Part shown: positions 19,201-28,600 of the stretch, piece after piece
Layout of the letters: each line of letters starts with the position of its first letter
How positions within the stretch are numbered: the stretch's first letter is position 1
From: Clostridiales bacterium
GTDB taxonomy: Bacteria; Bacillota; Clostridia; Lachnospirales; Lachnospiraceae
DNA length: 64,000 nucleotides
Assembly: GCA_019424245.1 (NCBI GenBank)
Contig: JAHYZV010000004.1
Coordinates: 62,001 to 126,000, forward strand
Direction of reading: 5' to 3'
Made by a program: the position numbers and the translations under genes
The notes under the pieces: generated by a model
The model's database searches: none
Seen by the model: only the letters and a program-made list of their open reading frames with translations
What the model was told of the DNA's origin: nothing

Positions 19201-20356
19201 TCATAGTAACTACAACATTATCAGCACCATCATAACCAATAACCATTGTAAATGGAACTGTTATCTTACCATCCTTTGATGTCACATCACCAAGTACTGG
19301 TGCAGCTACTCCGCTCCAGTCAGCTCTTGCTGGTCTTTCTCCACCTGATGTCTGAGTAGCAACCGCTTTTAGGATTCTTACACCTCTGTTATTCTCTCCA
19401 TCCTTTGGTGTTATGATTGAATATGTACCTGCTGCAAGATTAGTGTACTTAATCTCTGTTACTGGCTTTGTTCCTGTTACAGCCTTTATTCCATCAATCT
19501 TATTGCCTGATGCATCTACTAATGCAAGATCTGATGTATTAGAACTGCCTGTACTTGTTGCTGTAACTACAACATCCGCTGTTCCTGTTACTGTAAATGT
19601 AAGTGCTCCTTCTTCTTTGTCATCAGCTCCCTTTGCAAGTTCTGCTGAAAATGTATCACTGTTTCCTCTTGTTACTGTTCCTGATAATGTAAAGTATCCT
19701 TCTGTACCATACTTACCTGATGCTATCGCTGTCTTCTTTTCAGCTGTTGTTATAGCTGTTTCTGCTGATGCATCAAATGTATAATCTGATGTAACTACTG
19801 ATGCTGCAATTTCTGTAACTACTGCACTAAGAACTCTTACGCCTCTGTTATTCTCTCCATCCTTTGGTGCTATGATTGAATATGTACCTGCTGCAAGATT
19901 TGTATATTTAATCTCTGTTACTGGCTTTGTTCCTGTTACAGCCTTTATTCCATCAATCTTATTGCCTGATGCATCTACTAATGCAAGATCTGATGTATTA
20001 GAACTGCCTGTACTTGTTGCTGTAACTACAACATCCGCTGTTCCTGTTACTGTAAATGTAAGTGCTCCTTCTTCTTTGTCATCAGCTCCCTTTGCAAGTT
20101 CTGCTGAAAATGTATCACTGTTTCCTCTTGTTACTGTTCCTGATAATGTAAAGTATCCTTCTGTACCATACTTACCTGATGCTATCGCTGTTTTCTTTTC
20201 AGCTGTTGTTATAGCTGTTTCTGCCGATGCATCAAATGTATACACATTATTAGCTGCTGAAACTGCCTTAGCTGCGAATCCAGTAGGAATCAATCCAACT
20301 ACCATCAAAGCAGCCATAACTAACGCCATTATTCTGCGTTTTGTCTGTCTCTTCAT
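16253..20356 (-). CDS. Large cell-surface pectate lyase, PL9-like
   Basis: This 1367-residue exported enzyme would cut polygalacturonate by beta-elimination. Domains in order: signal peptide (1 to ~34); two almost identical 153-residue beta modules (from Tyr39 and Tyr192); a linker; an immunoglobulin-like and an Fn3 module (about 345-530); a beta-sandwich carbohydrate-binding-like module (about 535-790); a right-handed parallel beta-helix (about 905-1250); PVPTGDKAN, one membrane helix and a KRKKNSVK tail. The helix carries PL9 marks: YEDADGFAAKL and HHNADDGWDLF (calcium-binding Asp residues) and GNGNGFKMGG (catalytic Lys). The ATG follows AGGAGG. The end suggests a membrane- or sortase-anchored enzyme on the outer surface. 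Confidence 0.9.
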   Translation of the reverse strand: MKRQTKRRIMALVMAALMVVGLIPTGFAAKAVSAANNVYTFDASAETAITTAEKKTAIASGKYGTEGYFTLSGTVTRGNSDTFSAELAKGADDKEEGALTFTVTGTADVVVTATSTGSSNTSDLALVDASGNKIDGIKAVTGTKPVTEIKYTNLAAGTYSIIAPKDGENNRGVRVLSAVVTEIAASVVTSDYTFDASAETAITTAEKKTAIASGKYGTEGYFTLSGTVTRGNSDTFSAELAKGADDKEEGALTFTVTGTADVVVTATSTGSSNTSDLALVDASGNKIDGIKAVTGTKPVTEIKYTNLAAGTYSIITPKDGENNRGVRILKAVATQTSGGERPARADWSGVAAPVLGDVTSKDGKITVPFTMVIGYDGADNVVVTMTDEAGKEVASESYAKDTTGASVTFTPSASGKYTFSIKAVRDGEADKTGAETKTADFVLPLATSAIGSIYNKGNGSVAVEWSAVKEATSYAVEYSNDGKNWASLDAADKTEATIKGLTVGSEYSVRVVAKRGEDSTTSKEATIKVTKEAQQKWGQITYGNGASSSKDSFTGSANEGKVTIKSASGKLVPASFDGVSFYYTEVPASQNFTLRAKVTVDSWTLSNGQEGFGLMAADKLGGSGWNNSYMAVASKTEYYWNEEAKEVTTDSSATKVSQKIGLASQEKTGVTKDNIAAIEANDTATVQANFKSTSYPLEQRYPEAKNIIGNSTNTPADAGDITEMYLTIQKNNTGYFVTYESADGSYSTTKKYYDTEALERIDSDYVYAGFFASRNATATFSDITFTTIDPKEDAPAEERPIEKVAVNTYVQSATATGSADYEFLFSANCDGTLSIEDANGEVIVSDVEVKADTLVKPASVTLNKGNNAYKINFTPAEGYKPNGEYSAMESYETVVIDHTVTYKTFGEAGQSIWVAPDAKGSGSKEDPMSIYDAVKYVMPSQQIVLTEGTYKLESPLKIARGINGTADQMIYMVADPDAKTRPVIDFQGLCTGMTIGGDYWYFKGFDVTGSADGQKGLQVSGSHNTLDQIETYHNGNTGLQISRLNVTDTYAEWPSYNLILNCTSYGNADKGYEDADGFAAKLTVGDGNVFDGCIAHHNADDGWDLFAKVQTGSIGSVTIKNSIAYANGYLEDGTNAGNGNGFKMGGDSMPGSHVLENSIAFANKAKGIDSNSCPDIKVKNCTSINNQGANVAFYTNSAKNTDFEATGVISFRTAKEDVAENIKPVGSQDLTKIYKATNFYWDTASKTSFNTPAAGEAVTTVSADWFASLDYSSILDGNKSVAGIVRNADGTIALGNIFKLTDKAPAGVGADFSIEKLTKSSNPTIGTPVPTGDKANTALYVVLIVLSVLALGGVCFYEVKRKKNSVK
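19361..20242. repeat. Near-identical tandem duplication inside the pectate lyase gene
   Basis: Two copies of a ~423-base segment at a 459-base period (about 19361-19783 and 19820-20242) differ at only a handful of bases, mostly silent. Each encodes a full module starting YTFDASAETAITTAEKK and ending GENNRGVR. The short spacers between them have diverged. Confidence 0.95.
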
Positions 20357-20427
20357 AACTTACCTCCTAATATATTACGGTGTACCCGTTGTATCCGGCG
20401 AAGTCACCTCAACCGAACTTTGCATCT

Positions 20428-20456
20428 AGTATCTCATTTTTGTCCACAAAAATCAA
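20428..20456 (-). promoter_or_regulatory. Predicted promoter of the pectate lyase gene
   Basis: On the minus strand, TTGATT (20451-20456), 17 bases and GATACT (20428-20433) lie about 70 bases before the start codon. The -10 is imperfect, which fits a regulated promoter. Confidence 0.5.
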
Positions 20457-20855
20457 TGATTATTTGGGTATTTTCCACATTTTCGGCGGTATCGCTAGTT
20501 TTATTTTGGATATTTTGTACAAAACTGATGAAAATAATATAAAAAAGCTCTTAAATTTTTGTTGTATACCGGTACACCATGATTTAAGAGCTTTTATAAT
20601 AACATATTTAATTTTGTAATTATATGATGTAAGGATTGAAAGTCGAAAAATCGTTTATGCTTACTCTTTTATGCACTTTAAATATTTTCAGCACAATTCA
20701 CAGTTTTAATTTATTTATCTTATACAAAATCAATATAAAAAGTATTAAATAAAGCGTATGTCATTATTCATACACACGCTTCATAAATATTATATTCAAT
20801 CCTTACTGTTATTACTGTCCTGTCGCACCTTAAGATATATTCTTCCTATCTGCTC
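20457..20855. other. Intergenic region with terminator
   Basis: A strong hairpin at 20543-20595 (AAAAGCTCTTAAAT, its complement, then TTTTTTAT on the minus strand) separates the Rpn remnants and MATE transcript from the pectate lyase promoter. The remainder, including a short palindromic stretch near 20756-20783, shows no gene. Confidence 0.75.
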
Positions 20856-21342
20856 TTATTTCTTAAGTATATCATGATACCTTATCCTATTCTCCTTAGC
20901 TATATCCAACATGTCCATTGCCTCTTCTTCTGTCAGGCTTAGTTTTTTCATCAGCTTTACTATATTATCTAACTGATTCTTCTCTATTCCTTGTTCTATT
21001 CCTTTCTCTATTCCTTGTTCTAGACCTTGCTCTAATCCTTGCTCTATTCCTTGCTCTATTCCTTTCTCTAATCCTTGCTCTATTCCTTTCTCTAGCCCCT
21101 CTTCCAGAGCTCGTTCTAATATAGCCTCACTTATATTACACATATCACTCACACACCCTTCCAGTTCTGTTGTCATTTTCAGTCCATAGCCTTCTAGCTG
21201 CTGCATTTTTTCTTTCTTCTTTGTACTCGACAGCAGCACTTCCAGCATTGCTATCAACTTATTCTTAGATTCTTCCCTGTCTTTGCTATATCTTATTCTT
21301 AAGAGATAGCACCATTCATTATAATAAACCCCTATTATTATC
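20856..21342 (-). pseudogene. 3' remnant of an Rpn (YhgA/PD-(D/E)XK) family gene
   Basis: The frame opens directly after a stop codon and reads LKIIIGVYYNEWCYLLRIRYSKD..., typical of the middle of Rpn recombination-promoting nuclease proteins. It continues through NKLIAMLEVLL and MTTELEGCVSDMCNISEAIL into a low-complexity tail of (E)xGI/LEKG-type repeats and a helical end (EEEAMDMLDIAKENRIRYHDILKK). The N-terminal nuclease core is missing. The only starts are internal (TTG at 21257, ATGs further in), so as a nuclease it is dead. A tail-only small protein could still be made. Confidence 0.75.
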
Positions 21343-21343
21343 T

Positions 21344-21583
21344 TTAGGCATTAAGCATCTTATGATACCTTTCCCTATCCTCCTCGCCTATATCAAGTGT
21401 ATCCATAGCTTCCTCTTCTGACTGGTTCAGTTTTCTCATAAGTGCCTTTATATTCTCTAACATTGCCTGGTCTTTGCCTTCAAGCCTGCCGCCTTCCCTG
21501 AATTCTTTCATCGCACTCCACATTTCCACTTTAACCACCTTGCCTTTCCTTACATCGTCCGATGTTATTATAAGATTTTTAAT
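21344..21583 (-). pseudogene. Second Rpn-family C-terminal remnant
   Basis: An open frame without a proper start reads TSDDVRKGKVVKVEMWSAMK, then FREGGRLEGKDQ and a C-terminus (SEEEAMDTLDIGEEDRERYHKMLNA) paralogous to that of the neighbouring remnant. It begins 5 bases after the MATE stop codon and ends where the next remnant opens. Two Rpn tails thus stand in tandem with both nuclease domains deleted. Confidence 0.65.
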
Positions 21584-21587
21584 TCAA

Positions 21588-22919
21588 TTATGCCAATGAC
21601 CCTCTCTCAAGCCACTTGCCACTCACAAATCTTATGACAAAACATAATGACCTCGCAGCCCAATCTACGAACATTCCTATCCATACACCAAGCACACCAA
21701 GTCCAAGTACAACTCCGAATATATAGCTGCTGCCGACACGGAAAAGCCACATCGATACTATACTCACAATCATAGTATACTTTACATCTCCCGAAGCCCT
21801 TAAAGGATTCGACAATGTAAATGACAGCGGCCATATAAAAAGTGATACAACATTAAAACATCTTAATATAGTAACAGTAATATGTGTTGCTTCTGGTGAA
21901 AGATGAAACCATGAGGCTATAAATCCTGCTGCAAAGAAAAGCGGTATGTTGCATGCCCAGTCGCCAAGATATGACCACCAGAGAACTTTCTTTGTATACA
22001 TCTTTGCCTGATCCTTCTTGCCAGCTCCTATACATTGCCCAACAACTGTGATAAGCGCCAGTCCCATAGATGAAGCCGGAATATTTGCAAAATCTATAAC
22101 TGTATAACCCACTGAATTCGCTGCTGTAGCCGCCGTACCAAACGTAGCAACCATGCTTACAACCATAAGCTTTCCTATCTGGAACATACCATTTTCTATG
22201 CCTGATGGAATACCTATTGTCAGAATCTTCTTTATATACATCCAGTCTGGAACAAAATATTTTATATGATCTATTCTTATCGGATTAGTCTTTCCGCATA
22301 CAAGTACTGTCATAACTATTCCAGCTGCAACACGGCTAAGTGCTGTTGACAGTGCAACACCAGCTACGCTCCACTTAAATACGAATACAAACAACGCATT
22401 TCCAGCTACATTTATCACATTCATAAGTATGCTTATATTCATGCTTACCTTACTGTTGCCTACACTTCTGAATATTGCAGCTCCTGCATTGTACATTCCA
22501 AGGAAAGGATATGAAAGGGCTGTTATAACAAAATATAACACAGCACAATCCATAACCGAATCTTCAACAGTTCCGAATATCACCTTAAGTAATGGTCTTG
22601 TAAATGAAACTGAAAATGCAGTCATTATAACTGAAAATACTAACAAAACGGTCTCAAGCTGCGCTCCTGACTTTCTTGATTCATCATCCCTGCCTTTACC
22701 TATATACTGACTGCAGACAACAGCGCCACCTGTCGCAAGTGCTGCCATAACCTGTATGATAAGCCTGTTGATATTATCAACAAGTGCAACTCCTGCAACT
22801 GCCGCTTCTCCCGACTGGGATACCATAAGTGTATCCACAAGTCCTACAAGAACAGCAAGCAGCTGTTCAAACATAAGCGGAATTATAAGCTTCCTTAAAT
22901 CTTTACTACTAAACAACAT
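21588..22919 (-). CDS. MATE-family multidrug/metabolite exporter
   Basis: This 443-residue, 12-helix membrane protein of the MatE family was probably duplicated from a six-helix unit. Seen are LIIPLMFEQLLAVLVGLVDT (helix 1), GEAAVAGVALVDNINRL, and the second-half equivalents FATFG.. region MVSMVATFGTAATAANSVGYTV and SSMGLALITVVGQCIGAGKKD. The family exports cationic compounds using Na+ or H+ gradients. The start ATG at 22919 follows GGAG. It is probably transcribed alone, with Rpn remnants in its 3' region. The substrate is unknown. Confidence 0.93.
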   Translation of the reverse strand: MLFSSKDLRKLIIPLMFEQLLAVLVGLVDTLMVSQSGEAAVAGVALVDNINRLIIQVMAALATGGAVVCSQYIGKGRDDESRKSGAQLETVLLVFSVIMTAFSVSFTRPLLKVIFGTVEDSVMDCAVLYFVITALSYPFLGMYNAGAAIFRSVGNSKVSMNISILMNVINVAGNALFVFVFKWSVAGVALSTALSRVAAGIVMTVLVCGKTNPIRIDHIKYFVPDWMYIKKILTIGIPSGIENGMFQIGKLMVVSMVATFGTAATAANSVGYTVIDFANIPASSMGLALITVVGQCIGAGKKDQAKMYTKKVLWWSYLGDWACNIPLFFAAGFIASWFHLSPEATHITVTILRCFNVVSLFIWPLSFTLSNPLRASGDVKYTMIVSIVSMWLFRVGSSYIFGVVLGLGVLGVWIGMFVDWAARSLCFVIRFVSGKWLERGSLA

Positions 22920-23050
22920 ATGTTTACTCCATCTATATTTTCATTTTATGGTGTAAGTGTTAATTGCACAACTATTCTGCACAACTTATATTAAAGAGCT
23001 GCAGAATATGCCTTTGACCCCATCACTAATCATACATTTATCACACAAAA

Positions 23051-23087
23051 ATTCGGTCAGAACGTACTTTTAACATTCTGACCGAAT
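23051..23087 (-). terminator. Terminator of ilvE
   Basis: ATTCGGTCAGAA and TTCTGACCGAAT form a perfect 12-bp stem, followed on the minus strand by TTTTGTGTG, about 85 bases after the stop. Confidence 0.8.
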
Positions 23088-23170
23088 ATAATAATTACAT
23101 TATCAGCTGTAATAAACATCTATAAACCAGTTAGCTAAGCTTCTAACAAGCCTGTTAACCATCAGCAATA

Positions 23171-24196
23171 TTAGTCTACTGTGTAAATCCAGCCCTTAGG
23201 AGCTTCGATTCTACCCATCTGGATACCTGTGAGTGTTTCATATAACTTCTTAGTTACTGGTCCCATCTCATCCATACCGCTTGGTAAGCAGATTTCCTTG
23301 CCGTGATCAACAATCTTTCCTACTGGAGAGATAACTGCTGCTGTACCGCAAAGACCACACTCAGCGAAATCCTTAACCTCATCAAAGAGAACTTCTCTTT
23401 CTTCAACTTCAAGTCCAAGGTATTCCTTAGCAACATGTACTAATGAACGTCTTGTGATAGATGGTAAAATACTATCTGACTTAGGAGTTACAACCTTTCC
23501 ATCCTTAGTAACAAAGAGGAAGTTAGCTCCACCTGTCTCTTCAACCTTAGTTCTTGTAGCTGGGTCAAGATACATATTCTCAGCATATCCTTCTGCATGA
23601 GCTGTAACGATTGCGTGAAGACTCATAGCATAGTTAAGACCAGCCTTGATATGACCTGTTCCGTGTGGTGCTGCTCTATCAAAATCTGAAACCTTGATTG
23701 TAAGTGGCTTAGCGCCGCCCTTAAAGTATGGTCCAACAGGTGTTGTAAATACTCTGAACTGATATTCATCAGCAGGCTTAACACCTATAACTGGATTGCT
23801 TCCGAACATATATGGGCGGATATAAAGTGATGCACCTGAACCATAAGGTGGTACCCAGTCCTCATTAGCTCTTACAGTTTCAGCAATAGCTTCTACAAAC
23901 TTATCTTCTGGGAATACTGGCATCTCAAGTCTTCTACAAGAATCTGCCATTCTGCTTGCGTTCATATCTGGTCTGAAAATAACTGTGTGACCATTCTCTG
24001 TTGTGTATGCCTTCATACCTTCAAAACATGACTGTGAATACTGTAATACACCAGCACATTCGCTGATAACGACTTTGTCATCATCTGTGATAACACCGTT
24101 ATCCCATGCTCCATCCTTATAATTAGCTACGAATCTCTTATCAGTCTTTACATAGCCAAACCCTAAATTAGACCAATCAATATCTTTCTTTGCCAT
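23171..24196 (-). CDS. ilvE: Branched-chain amino acid aminotransferase
   Basis: This 341-residue PLP enzyme of fold type IV interconverts Leu/Ile/Val and their 2-oxo acids. Visible are WDNGVITDDDKV, SQSCFEGMKAYTTENG, SLYIRPYMFGSNPVIGV, the PLP-lysine region GHIKAGLNYAMSLHAIV, EETGGANFLFV and ECGLCGTAAVISPVG. Length is that of the eukaryote-like long IlvE group. The ATG at 24196 is chosen (GGAAG seven bases before); twelve extra upstream codons lack a ribosome site. It has its own promoter with a ~190-base leader that shows no T-box sequence. Confidence 0.95.
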   Translation of the reverse strand: MAKKDIDWSNLGFGYVKTDKRFVANYKDGAWDNGVITDDDKVVISECAGVLQYSQSCFEGMKAYTTENGHTVIFRPDMNASRMADSCRRLEMPVFPEDKFVEAIAETVRANEDWVPPYGSGASLYIRPYMFGSNPVIGVKPADEYQFRVFTTPVGPYFKGGAKPLTIKVSDFDRAAPHGTGHIKAGLNYAMSLHAIVTAHAEGYAENMYLDPATRTKVEETGGANFLFVTKDGKVVTPKSDSILPSITRRSLVHVAKEYLGLEVEEREVLFDEVKDFAECGLCGTAAVISPVGKIVDHGKEICLPSGMDEMGPVTKKLYETLTGIQMGRIEAPKGWIYTVD

Positions 24197-24542
24197 AATT
24201 CTACTTCCTTTCGTGTTCGACAGTTTACTCACCTACTGTCAGGAGCTTTCTATAATAACTGCCGCAGACAATTCTATCCTGCATAATTCACATGCAGTAC
24301 AGTCAGCATATACGCCAGTCCACTAACCCCTTGGCATAACACACCCTTTTGTGTTCATTATAATGAATCCCATCGATTAATTAAATTACGGATATTTTAT
24401 ACCCACATTTTCTATAAGTCAATAAATTTTGTCTATCTAATCATTATATAAATGTATTTTTTATATATTTGTGCGGTACAGATGCTTTTTATCTGTTTTT
24501 TCCGTGCGTATTCAGGGATGTTTCACATACCTGAACACGCGA
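24197..24542. other. ilvE leader and promoter region
   Basis: It contains the ilvE promoter (24394-24422) and a leader with a small hairpin (GACAGT/ACTGTC just before the ribosome site). A hairpin at 24507-24541 follows the aldolase gene but lacks a T tract on the minus strand. A ten-codon ORF in the leader is not rich in branched-chain codons, so peptide attenuation is unlikely. Confidence 0.6.
24394..24422 (-). promoter_or_regulatory. Predicted sigma-A promoter of ilvE
   Basis: On the minus strand, TTGACT (24417-24422), a 17-base spacer and TAAAAT (24394-24399). Confidence 0.7.
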
Positions 24543-25520
24543 TTATTCATAGCTTGTAATCTGTGTATAGAAGTTATCATAATCTGTTCTTCCATCTGCT
24601 GTAAATGCAATAGCAGTTCTTGGATGCTGGTTAGCATTTCCAGTTATCATATACTGTACATCACATCCCCATACGACTCCAGCCTTCTTAAGCGGTACCA
24701 TATGCTTCTCAACAAACTTAAGTACTGGTGATATTCTATACTTAGGATTTCTTAAGAAGCCCATAAGAAGCTCTGAATAGCAGTTACCGGCGCCTCTTCC
24801 CATGCCACTCATTGTAACATCAAGATAGCTTACACCAATAGTACATGCTTCTATTGTATTGGCAAATGCAAGCTGCTGGTTGTTATGTGCATGGATACCT
24901 ACGCTCTTTCCATACTTTTCAGCTACCTTAAGGTACTTATCCGCAAGTCTTCTTATCTGCTCTGGATAAAGTGAACCATAGCTGTCAACAAGATATATCA
25001 CACTTGCCTTGCTCTGTGCTGCAAGAAGCTCTAACGCAAGATCTAACTCATTCTCACTTGCTGTAGATATAGCCATAATATTGATAGTCACCTCATAGCC
25101 CATATCTGCACAGTAATTAATCATCTCAATAGCTGCCGGAATAGTATTAATATATGTAGCTACCCTTATCATATCTATAACACTTTCAGACTTAGGTATG
25201 ATATCCTTTTTAAAATCAGTTCTACCAACATCAGCCATAACAGAAATCTTTAAGTCAGTATTGTTATCACCAACTATTTCCCTGATATCCTTCTCATCGC
25301 AGAACTTCCACTTGCCATAATCATCCACGTTAAAGACTTCCTTTGATGCCTTGTAACCGAATTCCATATAGTCAACACCTGCTGCCACATTGGCCTTATA
25401 CAGGTCACGCACGAAATCCTCACTAAACTCAAAATTATTAACAAGTCCTCCATCCCTAAGTGTACAATCTACAACTTTGATATCTGGTCTGTATGATACT
25501 AACTCACCCTTCTGTTCCAT
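24543..25520 (-). CDS. HMGL-like aldolase/carboxyltransferase (4-hydroxy-2-oxovalerate aldolase-like)
   Basis: This 325-residue TIM-barrel enzyme of the HMGL-like/DRE family has VVDCTLRDGG at 16-25 (catalytic Arg and metal-binding Asp) and the metal-binding pair His-X-His in GIHAHNNQQLA near residue 206. SGMGRGAGNCYSEL forms the C-terminal side of the barrel. Relatives split or join 2-oxo acids with aldehydes or acyl-CoA; the exact substrate here cannot be read. It lies just upstream of ilvE on the same strand, hinting at 2-oxo acid metabolism, although ilvE has its own promoter. Tandem palindromes in its 5' untranslated region suggest dedicated repression. No acylating aldehyde dehydrogenase partner is adjacent. 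Confidence 0.8.
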   Translation of the reverse strand: MEQKGELVSYRPDIKVVDCTLRDGGLVNNFEFSEDFVRDLYKANVAAGVDYMEFGYKASKEVFNVDDYGKWKFCDEKDIREIVGDNNTDLKISVMADVGRTDFKKDIIPKSESVIDMIRVATYINTIPAAIEMINYCADMGYEVTINIMAISTASENELDLALELLAAQSKASVIYLVDSYGSLYPEQIRRLADKYLKVAEKYGKSVGIHAHNNQQLAFANTIEACTIGVSYLDVTMSGMGRGAGNCYSELLMGFLRNPKYRISPVLKFVEKHMVPLKKAGVVWGCDVQYMITGNANQHPRTAIAFTADGRTDYDNFYTQITSYE

Positions 25521-25588
25521 AACCTGATTACCTCTTCTTCCTTAAATGTTCGCAGATAACTTTAAATTGATCCACGATTAATGCAATT

Positions 25589-25615
25589 CGCTTTAAAGCG
25601 TTACACTTTAAAGTG
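25589..25615. promoter_or_regulatory. Tandem palindromic operator upstream of the aldolase gene
   Basis: CGCTTTAAAGCG (25589-25600) and CACTTTAAAGTG (25604-25615) are two perfect 12-bp palindromes with a common CTTTAAAG core, centres 15 bp apart. They lie immediately downstream of the predicted start of transcription, a classic repressor position. Having no loop, they are more likely protein sites than RNA hairpins. Confidence 0.6.
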
Positions 25616-25629
25616 CTAAACTGTTGTCT

Positions 25630-25657
25630 ATTATAACACTATTATTTAATTTGTAAA
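25630..25657 (-). promoter_or_regulatory. Predicted promoter of the aldolase gene
   Basis: On the minus strand, TTTACA (25652-25657), 16 bases and a perfect TATAAT (25630-25635), 110 bases before the start codon. Confidence 0.7.
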
Positions 25658-25674
25658 TACCTTTACCACAATTT

Positions 25675-28600
25675 TTATATTTCAAGCGCATCCTGCATAA
25701 TATCCATCATATCAAGCATACCCTCAAGATACTCACTTGCACTTGTAAACTTTCTTTTAGTGACTGTCCATACGAATTCAGGTGTACCTTTAAGCTTAAA
25801 CTCCAGCGCACCACCAAATGAATCTACAAGCTTTGGTATATTATCCGAGTTAATATCTGCTTTAGGATATATAGTCATAACCGTACGCCAGTTAGAGGCA
25901 CCACCCGATGGATTATGCTGTGTAGCACCTTTTATATCCATAATCCCTATCTTATGTGCTTTCATCTTGATAAGTGCAATCATAAGCAGATTAGAAGCAC
26001 TTGATGGCACACTTCCATATCTATCCATAAGCTCGTCTTTCATATCTGACAGCTCTTCTCTTGTTTCAAGTGCAGCGATTCTTTTATATATATCAAGTTT
26101 CTGATATTCGCTTCTTATATAAGTTGCTGGAATATACGCATCTACTTCCATATCAACTGTCGTTTCAAACTCATACTCATTCTTCACGCCCTTAAGAGTA
26201 TTCACCGCCTGGTTAAGCATTTTACAGTACAGGTCATATCCAACCGCAGCCATATGACCATGCTGGCTCTTACCAAGCACATTACCCGCACCTCTTATCT
26301 CAAGATCCTTCATAGCTATCTTAAAACCAGAACCAAGATCTGAGAATTCCTTTATGGCACTAAGTCTTTTTTCTGCCACTTCAGATATCATCTTGTCTCT
26401 TTTATACATAAGAAATGCATACGAAGTTCTTGTACTTCGTCCAACTCTTCCTCTTAGCTGATATAACTGTGAAAGTCCGAACTGATCTGCATTTTCTATA
26501 ACCATAGTGTTACAGTTTGGAATATCCATACCTGTCTCGATAATGGTTGTTGATACAAGTACATCTATCTCACCATTAACAAACTGATACATAATCTTTT
26601 CAAGCTGCCTTTTATCCATCTGTCCATGAGCATATTCTACTACAGCATCCGGAACAAGATTCTGTATATATTCGGCTCTTTCTTCTATATTACGCACTTT
26701 GTTGTATACATAATACACCTGTCCATTTCTGGCAAGCTCCCTTGTTATTGCCTCACGTATCATCTCGTCATTATGCTCTGTTACAAATGTCTGTATAGGA
26801 TGTCTGTCAACTGGTGGTTCTTCCAGCACACTCATATCTCTTATTCCAACAAGACTCATATGCAGTGTTCTTGGAATAGGCGTTGCACTTAAAGTAAGAA
26901 CATCTATGTTATTCTTCAGTTCCTTGATTTTCTCCTTATGTGTAACACCAAATCTTTGTTCCTCATCGATGATAAGCAGTCCAAGGTCCTTAAACTTAAC
27001 GTCCTTTGACAGAATTCTATGTGTTCCTATAACCACATCTATCATTCCGCTTTTAAGTTCTTCAATAGTCTTTTTATTCTGTGCTGACGTCCTGAAGCTT
27101 GACAACTGTCCTACATTTACCGGAAAGCCTTTCATTCTCTCTGCAAATGTTGAATAATGCTGGCTTGCAAGTACTGTTGTCGGCACAAGATAAGCCACCT
27201 GCTTTCCATCCTGTATCGCCTTAAAAGCTGCCCTTATGGCAACCTCTGTCTTACCATATCCAACATCTCCACATATAAGGCGGTCCATAACACGACCACT
27301 TTCCATATCGTTTTTAGTATCCTGTATGGCGTTAAGCTGGTCGTCAGTTTCTTCATACGGAAACATTTCCTCAAACTCCTGCTGCCATACCGTATCCTTT
27401 GAAAACCTGTATCCTTCTGCCTTCTGTCTTATCGCATACAGTCTTACAAGTTCCTTAGCTACAACTTCAACCGCCCCATGAACCTTCGCTTTAGTTTTGC
27501 TCCACTCCTTACCTCCAAGATTATTAAGCTTAGGTTTCTTTTCTACATCCTGATCTGCATACTTCTGGAGTCTGTCAAGCTGAGTAGCAAGAACATAAAG
27601 ATTACCATCATCCGCATAAGTTATCTTTATATAATCCTTCTCTACTCCATCTACCTTTATCTTTTCTATTCCTTTGTATACACCAAGCCCGTGATTCTCA
27701 TGTATAACATAATCACCTATATTCAGTTCGTTAAAGCTTGCTATATTTTTGCCATCATGTTTTTTCTTTTTAAGCTTTTTTATTCTTTTGGACGTAAATA
27801 TATCATTTTCTGCTATAACAACAAACGAAAGAACTGGATACTCGAAACCCTTATGAAGACTTCCATATGTAACTATAATAAGTCCTTTTCCATAATCCTT
27901 ACTAAAATCCTCACTGTAAAATGCTGGTATATCAAGTTTCCCAAGATCGTCAGCTATTCTTTGTGCCCTTGTCCTAGAACTGCATACAAGCACCGTTGTA
28001 TAGCCACTCTTCTTGTACTTCATAAGATCCTTTGACAGGTACTCAAAGCTGTTGTTATAAGAGCTTATACTTCTTGCCTCAACATGCATCTTATAGTTTA
28101 TTTCAAAACCTTCCGGTTTATAATCAAGAGTTGTAAGTATAAGCTTTTTATATTCTCTAATATCACCTGTTATCTCACAAAGAGTCTTTATCTTATGTGT
28201 CTGGCTTGGAAGGACATAGCCTGCTGCAAGCCTGTTTTTCATGCTTTCACCATATTCATATAATGTAAGCTCGTTACATTCCTTAAGTCTGTTAGGTTCA
28301 TCCAGCACAACAAGAGTACTTTCCTTAGGAAAATACTCTGTTAAGCCTACTGTGTCTTTAATTATTGTATCCAGAAACTTATCATAACTGCCTGTTCTTT
28401 CTATGTCCCCAACAATCTTATTAATATTGTTGCCAGCCTCTATCTGCTCCTGTGTACGCCTTCGTTTATCATAATCAAAGCACTGAAGCTGCTTATCTCT
28501 TTCTTTTCTTATCTTATCAAGTCCAGCCTGCTTTTCTTCCGCTGTGAAAAGATACTCTGTAGCTGGAAATATATGATATGATTTCAGCTTTTCTATCGAC

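Noticed and set aside
19413..20429. Two long plus-strand frames with similar sequences
   Set aside because: They are the antisense of the duplicated modules of the pectate lyase; their similarity to each other only reflects that duplication.
24197..24420. T-box or peptide attenuator in the ilvE leader
   Set aside because: No AGGGTGGTACCGCG-like T-box sequence is found, and the short leader ORF has no run of branched-chain codons.
25589..25615. CIRCE heat-shock element
   Set aside because: Half of one arm (TTAGCACT) is similar, but the nine-base spacer and the second arm are missing; the sequence is better described as two independent palindromes.
27478..28035. 185-codon plus-strand open frame
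   Set aside because: It is antisense to mfd, has no ribosome site and consists of low-complexity Ile/Leu/Phe/Tyr sequence produced by reading the other strand.
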